From positions 558,001-622,000 of the forward strand of contig NZ_CP113056.1 in assembly GCF_026625645.1 (NCBI RefSeq): a stretch of 64,000 nucleotides of DNA, given 5' to 3'. The translations under genes and the position numbers were made by a program. Below are positions 28,736-39,577 of this stretch, piece by piece; within the stretch, counting starts at the first letter, position 1, and each line of letters opens with the position of its first letter. Below the pieces are notes generated by a model. It saw nothing but the letters and a program-made list of their open reading frames with translations, was not told where the DNA came from and ran no database searches. This stretch comes from Ancylobacter sp. SL191. GTDB taxonomy: Bacteria; Pseudomonadota; Alphaproteobacteria; Rhizobiales; Xanthobacteraceae.

Positions 28736-30493
28736 TCAGTTCTTGGTCGGCGGGGTAGCCGGCCAGGACTTGATGAGGGCGTCGTAGTCGATGGTCTCGC
28801 CCTTGGGCTTTTCGTTGGCGAGCTTGGGCTGGGGGGCGAGGTTGCCTTCCTTCTTGGCGAGCTCGACCCAGTACTCCATCGGCTTCTTGGCGTTCAGCTT
28901 CGGGCCACATTCGCCCTGCACGCCGGAACGCTCCAGGCGCTCCATCACCGAGTCCTGCGCCGCCGCCAGCGCGTCCATCGCCGCCTGCGGGGTCTTGGCG
29001 CCGGACGAAGCGTCACCGATGTTCTGCCACCACAGCTGGGCGAGCTTGGGGTAGTCCGGCACGTTCGAGCCGGTCGGCGACCACTGCACGCGCGCCGGCG
29101 AGCGGTAGAACTCGACGAGGCCGCCGAGCTTGGGCGCCCGCTCGGTCATCGCCGGCGACCAGATATCGCTCTCACGGATGAAGGTCAGGCCCACCATGCT
29201 CTTCTTCAGCGACACGGTCTTCGACGTCACGAACTGGGCGTAGAGCCAGGCCGCCTTGCGCCGGTCCACCGGGGTGGACTTCAACAGCGTCCAGGAACCC
29301 ACGTCCTGGTAGCCGAGCTTCATGCCGTCCTTCCAGTAGGCGCCCTTCGGCGAGGGGGCCATGCGCCATTTCGGCGTGCCGTCGGCGTTCATCACCGGCA
29401 GGCCGGGCTTCACCATGTCGGCGGTGAAGGCGGTGTACCAGAACATCTGCTGGGCGATGGTGCCCTGCGCCGGCACCGGGCCGGCCTCGGAGAACGTCAT
29501 GCCGAGCGCCTGCGGCGGCGTGTACTTCTTCAGCCACTCGATATACTTGACGATCGAGTAGACCGCCGCCGGGCCGTTGGTGTCGCCACCGCGCTCCACC
29601 GAGGAACCGGTCGGGCGGCAGCCTTCCATGCGGATGCCCCATTCGTCGACCGGCTTGCCGTTCGGCAGGCCGCGATCGCCATTGCCGGCCATGGACAGCC
29701 ACGCATCGGTGAAGCGCCAGCCGAGCGAGGGATCCTTCTTGCCGTAGTCCATGTTGCCATAGACCTTGACGCCGTCGATCTCCTTCACATCGTTGGTGAA
29801 GAAGTCGGCGATGTCCTCATAGGCCGACCAGTTGACCGGCACGCCGAGATCATAGCCATACTTGGCCTTGAAGCGGGCCTTGTAGTCCGGGTTGGTGAAC
29901 CAGTCGTAGCGGAACCAGTAGAGGTTGGCGAACTGCTGGTCGGGCAGCTGGTAGAGCTTGCCGTCCGGGGCGGTGGTGAAGCTGAGGCCGATAAAGTCCT
30001 TGAGGTCCAGCGTCGGCGAGGTGACGTCCTTGCCCTCGGCGGCCATCCAGTCGGTCAGCGGCACGGCCTGCTTGTAGCGGAAATGCGTGCCGATGAGGTC
30101 GGAATCGTTCACCCACGCATCGTAGATGTTCTTGCCCGACTGCATCTGCGTCTGGATCTTCTCGACCACGTCGCCTTCCTGGATGAGGTCGTGGGTGAGC
30201 TTGATCCCGGTGATCTCCGAGAACGCCTTGGCGAGAACCTTGGCCTCGTATTCATGGGTGGTGATGGTTTCGGAGACGACGTTGATCTCCATGCCCTTGA
30301 AGGGCTCCGCCGCCTTGATGAACCACTGGAGTTCCTTCAGCTGCTCGTCCTTCGACAGCGTCGAGGGCTGGAACTCGCTGTCGATCCACTTCTTCGCCGC
30401 CGCCTCATCCGCGCGCACCGGCGCGGCAAAGGCCAGCAGCGCCATGGCGCTGGCGGCCACCATCAATTTCGTTCGGCGTGTCATTGTCTTCAT
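28736..30493 (-). CDS. glpV: Glycerol ABC transporter, periplasmic binding protein
   Basis: 585 aa from ATG 30493, with GGGAGGAAG just upstream. Signal peptide (MKTMTRRTKLMVAASAM, cleavage near PVRADEA). Family 1 solute-binding protein of the long form found with DUF2160 in rhizobial glycerol operons (WFRYDWFTNPDYKARF, WGIRMEGCRPTGSSVERGG split by the longer stretch, AGPVPAQGTIAQQMFWYTAF). It binds glycerol in the periplasm and delivers it to GlpPQ. Its place after glpU and before glpK matches the Rhizobium glpSTPQUV order. Confidence 0.93.
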   Translation of the reverse strand: MKTMTRRTKLMVAASAMALLAFAAPVRADEAAAKKWIDSEFQPSTLSKDEQLKELQWFIKAAEPFKGMEINVVSETITTHEYEAKVLAKAFSEITGIKLTHDLIQEGDVVEKIQTQMQSGKNIYDAWVNDSDLIGTHFRYKQAVPLTDWMAAEGKDVTSPTLDLKDFIGLSFTTAPDGKLYQLPDQQFANLYWFRYDWFTNPDYKARFKAKYGYDLGVPVNWSAYEDIADFFTNDVKEIDGVKVYGNMDYGKKDPSLGWRFTDAWLSMAGNGDRGLPNGKPVDEWGIRMEGCRPTGSSVERGGDTNGPAAVYSIVKYIEWLKKYTPPQALGMTFSEAGPVPAQGTIAQQMFWYTAFTADMVKPGLPVMNADGTPKWRMAPSPKGAYWKDGMKLGYQDVGSWTLLKSTPVDRRKAAWLYAQFVTSKTVSLKKSMVGLTFIRESDIWSPAMTERAPKLGGLVEFYRSPARVQWSPTGSNVPDYPKLAQLWWQNIGDASSGAKTPQAAMDALAAAQDSVMERLERSGVQGECGPKLNAKKPMEYWVELAKKEGNLAPQPKLANEKPKGETIDYDALIKSWPATPPTKN

Positions 30494-30547
30494 GGCTTCC
30501 TCCCATCTCATTCGAGAATGTCGCGGCCTGCCGCCGCTTTGCGAGCG

Positions 30548-30853
30548 TCACACGAGGCGGAACACCGCCAGTGCGTAGACAAGGCAGAGCGCGAGCGCCC
30601 AGCCGAGTTCGGGCCCCACCAGGGCGAGCCAGGCGAGATTGATGAAGGCGCTGCCGAGCAGCGTGATGAACAGCCGATCGCCGCGCGTGGTGGGAATACG
30701 GAGCACGCCGACACGGGCACGCTCCGGCCGCCGCACTGCGATCACGGTGAAGATGATGAGCACCGTGGCGATCAGCGCGAAGAACACGCCGGTCTGCCAG
30801 GTCCACGCCATCCAGGCGGTGTTTTCAGTGAGGCGGGTGCTGAAATCGTCCAT
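30548..30853 (-). CDS. glpU: Small membrane protein of the glycerol ABC transporter (DUF2160)
   Basis: 101 aa from ATG 30853, with GAGGAGG upstream. Three predicted helices (~15-40, 60-80, 82-98). DUF2160 proteins occur almost only inside glycerol ABC operons, between the permeases and the binding protein, as here. Their exact role is not established; an accessory membrane subunit is likely. Confidence 0.88.
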   Translation of the reverse strand: MDDFSTRLTENTAWMAWTWQTGVFFALIATVLIIFTVIAVRRPERARVGVLRIPTTRGDRLFITLLGSAFINLAWLALVGPELGWALALCLVYALAVFRLV

Positions 30854-30863
30854 GCCGGCCTCC

Positions 30864-32571
<1,708 letters not shown>

Positions 32572-32575
<4 letters not shown>

Positions 32576-33669
32576 GCGCCCCCTTCGCCCGCGACCAGAG
32601 CGCCGTCGGCATAGATGTGAATCTGCTGCGGATCGAGAACCAGCCCGGCCTCGCCGCCGCTGACGCTCACGCCTTCCGGCACCCGCACGGCGGCGGGCTG
32701 GCCGGCGATCTCGACGCGTGCGATGCGGCTGCGGCCAAGGTCGTCAATGCGCTTGACGCTCACCGGCAGTCCGGTGCCCGCCGGGGCGAGATGGGCGAAT
32801 TCCGGCCGCACGCCGAGCTCGATCCGCGCCCCCGCCGGCAGGGCCGGGTAGGCGCGCGCGAGATCAACGGTGACGCCCTGCGCCCCGCCGATGCGGGCGG
32901 TGCGGCCATCCACGCTGGCGGCCAGCACATTCATGCCGGGCGAACCGATGAAGTGGCCGACAAAGGTGTGGGCCGGGCGGATGAACAGTTCTTCCGGCGT
33001 GCCAGTCTGCACCACCGCGCCGTCATGCATAACCACCACCGTATCGGCGAAGGTTAGCGCCTCCGTCTGGTCGTGGGTGACGTAGATCATGGTGAGATCA
33101 AGCGCGCGGTGCAGTTCCTTCAGCGAGGAGCGCAGCTGCCACTTGAGATGCGGATCGATGACCGTCAGCGGTTCGTCGAACAGAATGGCGGCGACGTCCG
33201 AGCGCACGAGGCCACGGCCCAGCGAGATCTTCTGCTTGGCGTCGGCGGTGAGGTTCTGCGCCTTGCGGTCGAGCACCGCGCTCATGTCGAGACGGCCCGC
33301 GATCTCCTCGACGCGCCGGTCGATGTCGGCGCGCGGCACGCCGCGATTCTTGAGCGGGAAGGCCAGGTTCTGGCGCACCGTCATCGTGTCGTAGACGACG
33401 GGGAACTGGAACACCTGCGCGATGTTGCGCGCCTCGGTCGGCAGGTGCGTCACGTCGCGCCCGTCGAACAGGATGCGCCCGTTCGTCGGCGTCACCAGCC
33501 CGGAAATGATGTTGAGCAGCGTGGTCTTGCCGCAGCCCGAAGGCCCGAGCAGCGCATAGGCGCCGCCCTGCCGCCAGACATGATTGATTTCCTTCAGCGC
33601 ATAGTCCTGCGGCCCCTGCGGGTTGGGGCGGTAGGCATGGGCGAGATGGTCGAGGGTGATGCTGGCCAT
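32572..33669 (-). CDS. glpT: Glycerol ABC transporter ATPase, second subunit (atypical signature)
   Basis: 365 aa. Walker A GPSGCGKTT and Walker B AILFDEPLTVID are intact. The signature motif LSGGQ is replaced by LTADAKQKIS, a known oddity of this family member, so only one composite ATP site of the GlpS/GlpT pair may be fully active. The C-terminal regulatory beta domain (IELGVRPEFAHL) is like that of MalK. ATG 33669, 12 bp after the glpS stop. Confidence 0.92.
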
Positions 33670-33681
33670 CGCGCGTCTCCG

Positions 33682-34806
33682 TCAGGCTGCCGCGTCGAGA
33701 GCGCGGCCGGCGCGCGCGCCGGTGGAATCGAACAGGAGGATTTCGTTGGGGTCGACGAGCACATCGACCGCCGCTCCCGGCTCCAGCGAGCGGATACCCG
33801 GCAGAAGGGCGATTAGCGGCGTGTGCCCCATCTCCATATGCAGATAGGTCTCCGAGCCGGTGATCTCGGCGACGGTAACGCCCGCGCGCAGGCGGAAGCG
33901 CGCACCAGGAACCGCACTAGCGGGTTGAGCGTGCCCGTCATGTTCCCCTCCCGCTTCGACCTGCAGATGATGGGCACGGACGCCGATCGTGTAGCGGCCA
34001 TCGGGCACCTCGGCGAAGGCACCGGTGACCGGGATGGACGCGCCGGTCTCCAGTTGCACCGCGCCCGCGCTCTTGGTGGCGGTGAGAGTGTTCAGCGGTG
34101 GATCGGAGAAGACGCCGGCGGTGGCGAGGTCGCCCGGGCGGCGATAGACCTCGGCGGTCGGGCCGAACTGGGTGAGGCGCCCCTCCAGCAGCGTCGCCGT
34201 GCTGCCGCCAAGCAGCAGCGCCTCCATCGGCTCGGTCGTGGCATAGACGAAGACGGCGCCGGTCGAGGCGAAAATACGCGGCAATTCCTCGCGCAGTTCC
34301 TCGCGCAGCTTGTAGTCGAGATTGGCGAGCGGCTCGTCGAGCAGCACGAGATCGGCCCGCTTCACCAGCGCGCGGGCAATGGCGCAGCGCTGCTGCTGGC
34401 CGCCGGACATTTCCAGCGGGCGGCGCTGGAGATAGGGCGTGAGCTTCAGGAGCCGCGCTGCCTCAGCGACGCGCGCCTCGATCTCGGCCTTGGGCAGGCC
34501 GGCGACGCGGAGCGGCGAGGCAATGTTCTCGTACACCGTCAAGGCGGGGTAGTTGATGAACTGCTGGTAGACCATCGCCACCGAGCGCTTCTTCACGGTG
34601 AAGCCGGTCACGTCCTTGCCATCCACCAGAACGCGGCCGGAGCTCGGCGCATCAAGGCCGGCCATCAGCCTCATCAGGCTGGTCTTGCCGGACAGCGTGG
34701 CGCCGAGCAGCACGTTGAGGCTGCCGCGCTCCAGCTTTAGCGACACATCGCGGATATGGGTGACACCGCCGACAACGCGGCTGACATTTTCGAGTTGAAG
34801 CGTCAC
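33682..34806 (-). CDS. glpS: Glycerol ABC transporter ATPase, first subunit
   Basis: 374 aa from GTG 34806. Walker A GATLSGKTS, canonical signature MSGGQQQR and Walker B LVLLDEPLANLD. MalK-like C-terminal domain (YTIGVRAHHLQVE). The 5' end overlaps the apparent 3' end of glpD by 155 bp; restoring one G in a G7 tract would shrink this to a 4-bp GTGA overlap, as at the other junctions of the operon (see glpD). Confidence 0.92.
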   Translation of the reverse strand: MTLQLENVSRVVGGVTHIRDVSLKLERGSLNVLLGATLSGKTSLMRLMAGLDAPSSGRVLVDGKDVTGFTVKKRSVAMVYQQFINYPALTVYENIASPLRVAGLPKAEIEARVAEAARLLKLTPYLQRRPLEMSGGQQQRCAIARALVKRADLVLLDEPLANLDYKLREELREELPRIFASTGAVFVYATTEPMEALLLGGSTATLLEGRLTQFGPTAEVYRRPGDLATAGVFSDPPLNTLTATKSAGAVQLETGASIPVTGAFAEVPDGRYTIGVRAHHLQVEAGGEHDGHAQPASAVPGARFRLRAGVTVAEITGSETYLHMEMGHTPLIALLPGIRSLEPGAAVDVLVDPNEILLFDSTGARAGRALDAAA

Positions 34807-36352
34807 GACTGCCCCCCCGCACAGTGGCCGGCATGGGGCGCACCAGCGCCTTCTCGTGCATGAAGGCATCGAGCGCTGCAATCTGCTCGGCCGAGAAGCG
34901 CAAGCCCAGCTTGGAGCGGCGCCAGAGAACGTCCTCGGCCGTGCGGGCCCATTCCTCGCGCATCAGGTAAAGCACCTCCGCTTCAGTGAGATCGGCGCCG
35001 AACACCCGGCCGAGATCGGCCGCGCTGCGTGCCCCGTCGAGCAGGCGCAGGGCCCGCGTGCCATAGGCGACGACCAGTCGGCGAGCCAGACGTTCGTCGA
35101 GCCAGGGATGGGCGCGCTTGATCTGCGCAACGATGCGCACCGGTTCACCCACCGGGAAATCGCCGCCCGGCAACGGCTCCTTGCCGGTCCAAGACACTTT
35201 GGACGCGCCGGGCAGGAAGGCGCCGAGCTTTTCCAGCGCGTGCTCGGCAAGGCGGCGATAGGTGGTGATCTTGCCGCCGAAGACGGACAGCAAGGGGGGC
35301 CGCCCCTCGCCCTCTTCCATCTCCAGCACATAGTCGCGCGTGGCTTCCTGCGCCTTTGAGGCCCCGTCATCATAGAGCGGGCGCACGCCGGAATAGGTCC
35401 ACACCACCTGGTCCGGGGTGATCGGCGCGCGGAAATACTCGCTGGCGGCGGCGCAGAGATAGGCAATTTCCTCCGCGCTGGCGACCGGCTGGGCCGGGGT
35501 CTGGCCAAAATCGCGGTCGGTGGTGCCGATCAGCGTGAAGTCGTGCTCATAGGGCACGGCGAAGATGATGCGACCGTCCGCGTTCTGGAAAATATAGGCC
35601 CGGTCGTGGTCATAGAGCTTGGGCACCACGATGTGGCTGCCTTGCACGAGGCGGACATTGGCCGGAGAGTTCACCCGCACGACCTGCGCCAGCACCTCAT
35701 GGACCCACGGCCCGGCGGCATTCACCAGAACGCGCGCCCGGACAGTGGAGCGCTCGCCATCCTGCTCGACCTCGATCTGCCAGTGATCCGCGCCGCGCGT
35801 GGCGCCAATGACCCGGCAGCGCGGCCGAATGTCCGCGCCGCGCTCGGCAGCGTCGAGCGCGTTGAGCACAACAAGGCGGCTGTCCTCGACCCAGCAGTCG
35901 GAATACTCGAAGCCGCGGCTGAAGCCCTCGCGCAGCGGCTTGCCGGTCGGGTCGCGCGTCAGGTCCAGCGTGCGTGTGGCGGGCAGCAGCTTGCGACCGC
36001 CCAGATGGTCATAGATGAACAGGCCGAGGCGCAGCAGCCAGGCCGGGCGTAGACCCTTGTGGTGCGGCAGCACGAAGCGCAGCGGCCAGATGATGTGCGG
36101 GGCGATCTTCCAGAGCACCTCGCGCTCCATGAGCGCCTCGCGCACCAGCCGGAACTCGTAATGCTCGAGATAACGCAAGCCGCCATGGATCAGCTTGGTA
36201 GAGGCGGAAGAGGTCGCGCCGGCGAAATCGCCCTTCTCGAACAGCACGATAGACGCGCCGCGGCCGGCCGCGTCGCGGGCAATGCCGCAGCCATTGATCC
36301 CGCCACCGATGATGGCAAGGTCATAAAGCGGATCGAGCGTGCGAGCGTCCAC
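34652..36352 (-). CDS. glpD: Glycerol-3-phosphate dehydrogenase, with apparent C-terminal frame discrepancy
   Basis: FAD-dependent membrane-associated enzyme oxidising glycerol-3-phosphate to DHAP and feeding quinones. GTG 36352 with GGGAGA 6 nt upstream. N-terminal FAD fold IIGGGINGCGIARDAAGRG, FAD-contact ATSSASTKLIHGGLRYLE, and C-terminal FGGKITTYRRLAE. The frame as read gives 566 aa, about 50 more than usual, because it runs 155 bp into glpS. One extra G in the G7 tract (complement of 34812-34818) would give VRGGQS and stop at 34803-34805, overlapping the glpS GTG by 4 bp. Either a base-call error or a natural slippage/frameshift site is likely; the enzymatic part is intact. Confidence 0.92.
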   Translation of the reverse strand: MDARTLDPLYDLAIIGGGINGCGIARDAAGRGASIVLFEKGDFAGATSSASTKLIHGGLRYLEHYEFRLVREALMEREVLWKIAPHIIWPLRFVLPHHKGLRPAWLLRLGLFIYDHLGGRKLLPATRTLDLTRDPTGKPLREGFSRGFEYSDCWVEDSRLVVLNALDAAERGADIRPRCRVIGATRGADHWQIEVEQDGERSTVRARVLVNAAGPWVHEVLAQVVRVNSPANVRLVQGSHIVVPKLYDHDRAYIFQNADGRIIFAVPYEHDFTLIGTTDRDFGQTPAQPVASAEEIAYLCAAASEYFRAPITPDQVVWTYSGVRPLYDDGASKAQEATRDYVLEMEEGEGRPPLLSVFGGKITTYRRLAEHALEKLGAFLPGASKVSWTGKEPLPGGDFPVGEPVRIVAQIKRAHPWLDERLARRLVVAYGTRALRLLDGARSAADLGRVFGADLTEAEVLYLMREEWARTAEDVLWRRSKLGLRFSAEQIAALDAFMHEKALVRPMPATVRGGSRDASTRKCQPRCRRCHPYPRCVAKAGARQPQRAARRHAVRQDQPDEADGRP

Positions 36353-36392
36353 GCGGCGTCTCCCAAGGCCTGGCTCCTTTAGGTCAGGAGCG

Positions 36393-36478
36393 CTTTCGTT
36401 TTTATCTTCGCATTGACGCTAACTGAAACCTCAACTGCCCGCAATGGGCAAAAATCCGAAAGAATCGAACTTTCGTTT
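36393..36478. promoter_or_regulatory. Candidate DeoR-type (GlpR-like) operators in front of glpD
   Basis: CTTTCGTTT occurs twice (36393-36401 and 36470-36478), and CGAAAG-N7-CTTTCG (36457-36475) is an inverted repeat around the second copy. Such TTTCG-rich boxes fit the DeoR family to which GlpR belongs. No glpR gene is in this window. The 331-bp region 36353-36683 also carries the promoter of the divergent creatinase gene. Confidence 0.45.
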
Positions 36479-36683
36479 AGGTGCAATGCAACAGAAACAT
36501 GGGAAGGCGCCATGAACCGGGGCGAGGCTGGGGCTTGCGGGAATGAGGCGGGAAGCGGCGACAAACGTCAGCCCGCGAAGTGGCATAAATTTTCGAAATG
36601 CCCTCATTGCGCCAATAAATTACCCCTAGGCGGCATCCGCCGTTAGCGTCTCGCAACACCCTCGCCCAGGCTGGAGCGCTGCG

Positions 36684-37898
36684 ATGACCGACGACATGCT
36701 GCATGTGATGCAATGGCATAATGGTGAGAAGGAATTCTCTCCCTTCTCCGATGCCGAAATGAAGCGTCGGCAGTCAGCCGTGCGCGGCTGGATGGCGGAA
36801 AACAACGTCGATGCGGCGCTGTTCACCTCCTACCACGGCATCAACTACTATTCCGGCTGGCTCTACTGCTCGTTCGGTCGTCGCTACGGCATGGTGATCG
36901 ACCACGAGAAGGCGACGACGATCTCGGCCGGCATCGATGGTGGCCAGCCCTGGCGCCGCAGCACCAGCGACAACGTCACCTACACCGACTGGCGGCGGGA
37001 CAATTTCTACCGCGCGGTGCGCCAGCTCACCCCGGGTGCGCGCCGCATCGGCATCGAGTTCGATCAGGTGAGCCTCGATTTCCTGCGGCAACTCGAGGAA
37101 GCGCTGCCCGGCGTGGCGTTCGTCGACATCAGCCAGCCCTCCATGTGGATGCGCACCATCAAATCGGCGGAAGAGCAGAAACTCATCCGCGAGGGCGCGC
37201 GCATCGCCGATGTCGGCGGGGCGGCCTGCGTGGCGGCGGTGAAGGCCGGTGTTCCCGAGCACGAGGTCGCGCTCGCCGCGACCGGCGCCATGGTGCGCGA
37301 GATCGCCAAGTCCTTCCCCTTTGTCGAGCTCATGGACACCTGGACCTGGTTCCAGTCCGGCATCAACACCGATGGCGCCCATAACCCGGTGACCAACCGG
37401 GTCGTGCAGTCCGGCGACATCCTTTCGCTCAATACCTTCCCAATGATCTTCGGCTACTACACCGCGCTGGAGCGCACGCTGTTCTGCGACCATGTCGACG
37501 ATACGAGTCTCGACATCTGGGAAAAGAACGTCGCCGTTCACCGGCGCGGCCTCGATCTTATCAAGCCGGGCGCCAAATGCAGCGAGATCGCGCTGGAGCT
37601 CAACCACATGTACCGGCAATGGGATCTGCTGAAGTACCGCTCCTTCGGCTATGGTCACTCCTTCGGCGTGCTCAGCCACTATTATGGCCGCGAGGCCGGG
37701 GTGGAGTTGCGCGAGGACATCCACACCGAGCTCAAGCCCGGCATGGTGGTCTCGATGGAGCCGATGGTGATGCTGCCGCAGGGGCTGCCCGGCGCCGGCG
37801 GCTATCGCGAGCACGACATCCTCATCGTCACCGAGGATGGCGCGGAGAACATCACCGGCTTCCCCTTCGGCCCCGAGCACAACATCATCCGTAACTGA
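36684..37898 (+). CDS. Creatinase (creatine amidinohydrolase)
   Basis: 404-aa pita-bread-fold M24 protein, ATG 36684. It matches creatinase throughout: FTSYHGINYYSGWLYCSFGRRY, ANIDGGQPWRR-like AGIDGGQPWRR, LMDTWTWFQSGINTDGAHNPVT (active-site His in GAHN), LERTLFCDH, YGHSFGVLSHYYGREAG and SMEPMVMLP. The metal-ligand set of true aminopeptidases is not kept, as expected for creatinase, which hydrolyses creatine to sarcosine and urea in the cytoplasm. Length equals the Pseudomonas enzyme. It is divergent from glpD and followed by a LysR regulator. No sarcosine oxidase or urease gene is nearby. Confidence 0.93.
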   Translation: MTDDMLHVMQWHNGEKEFSPFSDAEMKRRQSAVRGWMAENNVDAALFTSYHGINYYSGWLYCSFGRRYGMVIDHEKATTISAGIDGGQPWRRSTSDNVTYTDWRRDNFYRAVRQLTPGARRIGIEFDQVSLDFLRQLEEALPGVAFVDISQPSMWMRTIKSAEEQKLIREGARIADVGGAACVAAVKAGVPEHEVALAATGAMVREIAKSFPFVELMDTWTWFQSGINTDGAHNPVTNRVVQSGDILSLNTFPMIFGYYTALERTLFCDHVDDTSLDIWEKNVAVHRRGLDLIKPGAKCSEIALELNHMYRQWDLLKYRSFGYGHSFGVLSHYYGREAGVELREDIHTELKPGMVVSMEPMVMLPQGLPGAGGYREHDILIVTEDGAENITGFPFGPEHNIIRN

Positions 37899-38019
37899 GG
37901 ATGGGGGAGCGGCGACCACCGGGTCGGCCGCTCTCCAGCTCCGGCCCGACAGCCATTGTCGCCGCCCCGGCGATATGAAAGGCTTATGCGCATTCCCAAT
38001 CCATCAGCGATGGATATGC

Positions 38020-38937
38020 ATGCGCGCCATCACCAATTTCCAGACCGATCTCCTGCGCGCCTTTGTCTGCGTCGTCGATCTCGGCGCCTACACCCGCGCC
38101 GGCGAGGCGCTCGGCCGCACCCAGCCCGCCATCTCGCTGCAGATCCGCCGGCTGGAAGAACTGGTCGGCGCCCCGCTGATCCGGCAGGTTAGCCGCAACC
38201 TGCAACTCACCGGCGAAGGGGAGGTGCTGCTCACCTATGCGCGCGAGATCCTGCGGCTGAATGACGAGGCCGCCTCGCATTTCAACCGGGCGACGATCAC
38301 CGGCGTGATCCGCGTCGGCCTGCCCAATGACTATGCCGTCGCCTTCCTGCAGGGCGTCATCACCGATTATACGCGCCAGCACCCTGAGCTCATGCTCGAG
38401 CTGCATTGCGGCTGGTCTGCCGAGATCCTCGATCGCCTGCGCGCCGACGAGCTCGATCTCGCGGTCGCCATGGTCAACAATGAGGACACGCGCCACCTCT
38501 CCCGCTCCTGGGTCGAGCGGCCGATCTGGGCGGCGGCGGACGACGCGCGGCTCGACACCAACCGTGGCATTCCCCTGGCTGCCCATCCCGAAGGCTGCGT
38601 CTACCGCGCGCGGATGATCCAGGCGCTCGATGCAGCACGGCTGCGCTGGCGTGTGGCCTATTCAGGTGCGGGCATTGCCGGGCTGCAGAACGCGGTGGTG
38701 AGCGGCCTCGGCGTCAGCGCCCTTACACGCTACACCCTGCTGCCGGGGATGCGCGTACTGGACGAGGCCGACGGCTTCCCGCCGCTGGCAGAGATCCGCG
38801 TCGGGCTGTTCTACAAGCACCCCAGGCTTTCACCCGCGGGCATCAATCTGGTGAACCACATGATCGCGCAGCTCGACGAAGCCGGCGTCTCTGCGCCAGG
38901 CATTGCCGCCGGGCGCGACCGGTTGGAGCGGCGATAG
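38020..38937 (+). CDS. LysR-family transcriptional regulator (next to creatinase)
   Basis: 305 aa from ATG 38020. N-terminal winged helix (LLRAFVCVVDLGAYTRAGEALGRTQPAISLQIRRLEE) and a substrate-binding domain (VIRVGLPNDYAVAFLQGV to IRVGLFYKHP). It follows creatinase by 121 bp in the same direction and may control it, or the divergent glycerol operon. It is the last backbone gene before the left att repeat. Confidence 0.9.
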   Translation: MRAITNFQTDLLRAFVCVVDLGAYTRAGEALGRTQPAISLQIRRLEELVGAPLIRQVSRNLQLTGEGEVLLTYAREILRLNDEAASHFNRATITGVIRVGLPNDYAVAFLQGVITDYTRQHPELMLELHCGWSAEILDRLRADELDLAVAMVNNEDTRHLSRSWVERPIWAAADDARLDTNRGIPLAAHPEGCVYRARMIQALDAARLRWRVAYSGAGIAGLQNAVVSGLGVSALTRYTLLPGMRVLDEADGFPPLAEIRVGLFYKHPRLSPAGINLVNHMIAQLDEAGVSAPGIAAGRDRLERR

Positions 38938-38982
38938 CCGTCGCGAGCTTCGCGCAGGCCAGCATCACTGACGAGGAAGATG

Positions 38983-39016
38983 GTTCGCAGTTTTGTACCG
39001 AAGTGGCGCGCCCGAA
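38983..39016 (+). repeat. Left att repeat (copy of the tRNA-Arg 3' end and flank)
   Basis: 34 bp identical to 62198-62231. Read on the minus strand it contains TTCGGGCGCGCCA, the last 13 nt of tRNA-Arg including CCA, plus the 21 nt that follow. Only the tRNA 3' end is present, so this is an attachment-site copy and not a tRNA gene. Confidence 0.85.
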
Positions 39017-39029
39017 TATATTCGGACTC

Positions 39030-39195
39030 CCACCCCATATTCGTTGTTTATTTTTGCATATTTTAATATGATTGATTTATCATGCCTTAGTCTAAAATTG
39101 GCGTAAATTTTATCATCTATAATCTAACAAATAAATAAAAATACTATGAATTTTTCTATAAATCATTTAAATATTATATATTATACTTGAGCCCG
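39030..39195. other. Strongly AT-rich stretch at the island left end
   Basis: About 165 bp with long A/T runs and no open frame, in an otherwise very GC-rich window. It sits between the att repeat and the integrase remnant, where recombination directionality or arm-binding sites of an integrative element would lie. No clear repeat family is seen. Confidence 0.7.
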
Positions 39196-39253
39196 GCAAA
39201 GAGAGAAAGTGAACATCTAACTGAGCCGAAATAGGCACTCGCGCTCTGGCGAA

Positions 39254-39451
39254 GTGGGTAACGATCTACGTCAGACCTTCCGGTCGCTAGCTAAATCATC
39301 TGGATTTTCCGAGTTTGACGGCCGCTTATTGATGAAACACGCGATTCCGGGAGTGAATGCGGCTACATTTCTCTGCATCACTGGAGGGGATTGTCAAAGA
39401 TCAGGGGCTCGGCGCGGCCGTTGCCGAATCTGGCGCGCAATAATTCCGTAA
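39254..39451 (+). pseudogene. Tyrosine recombinase (integrase) C-terminal remnant
   Basis: The 65-aa frame begins NDLRQTFRSLAKSSGFSEF and continues LLMKHAIPGVNA. This is the H-x-L-R-R-T-F box and the following helix (LLMNHAIPGVNAGYI in intact proteins) of phage-type integrases; the last ~30 residues no longer resemble the family and the catalytic Tyr is missing. The upstream catalytic domain is absent. Its position 240 bp inside the left att repeat fits an integrase that once served this island. The rest of 38938-39577 holds no other gene that I can support. Confidence 0.65.
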
Positions 39452-39577
39452 AGGCGGGATCTTCCAGACTGCAAGTGTAGTGTCACCACCGCCTCGGTAG
39501 TGCCGCGACTGCGCGCGAAGCAAGCCCTGAACGGCGCTTTAACCTCGTAGGAGGCCTCTCATAAGGGTGCGCCGACC

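Noticed and set aside
36353..36683. A glpR gene next to glpD
   Set aside because: No open frame of DeoR type is present here or elsewhere in the window; only candidate operator boxes are seen.
38983..39016. Possible second tRNA-Arg at the left island end
   Set aside because: Only the last 13 nt of the tRNA are present; no anticodon or D arm can form. It is an att copy.
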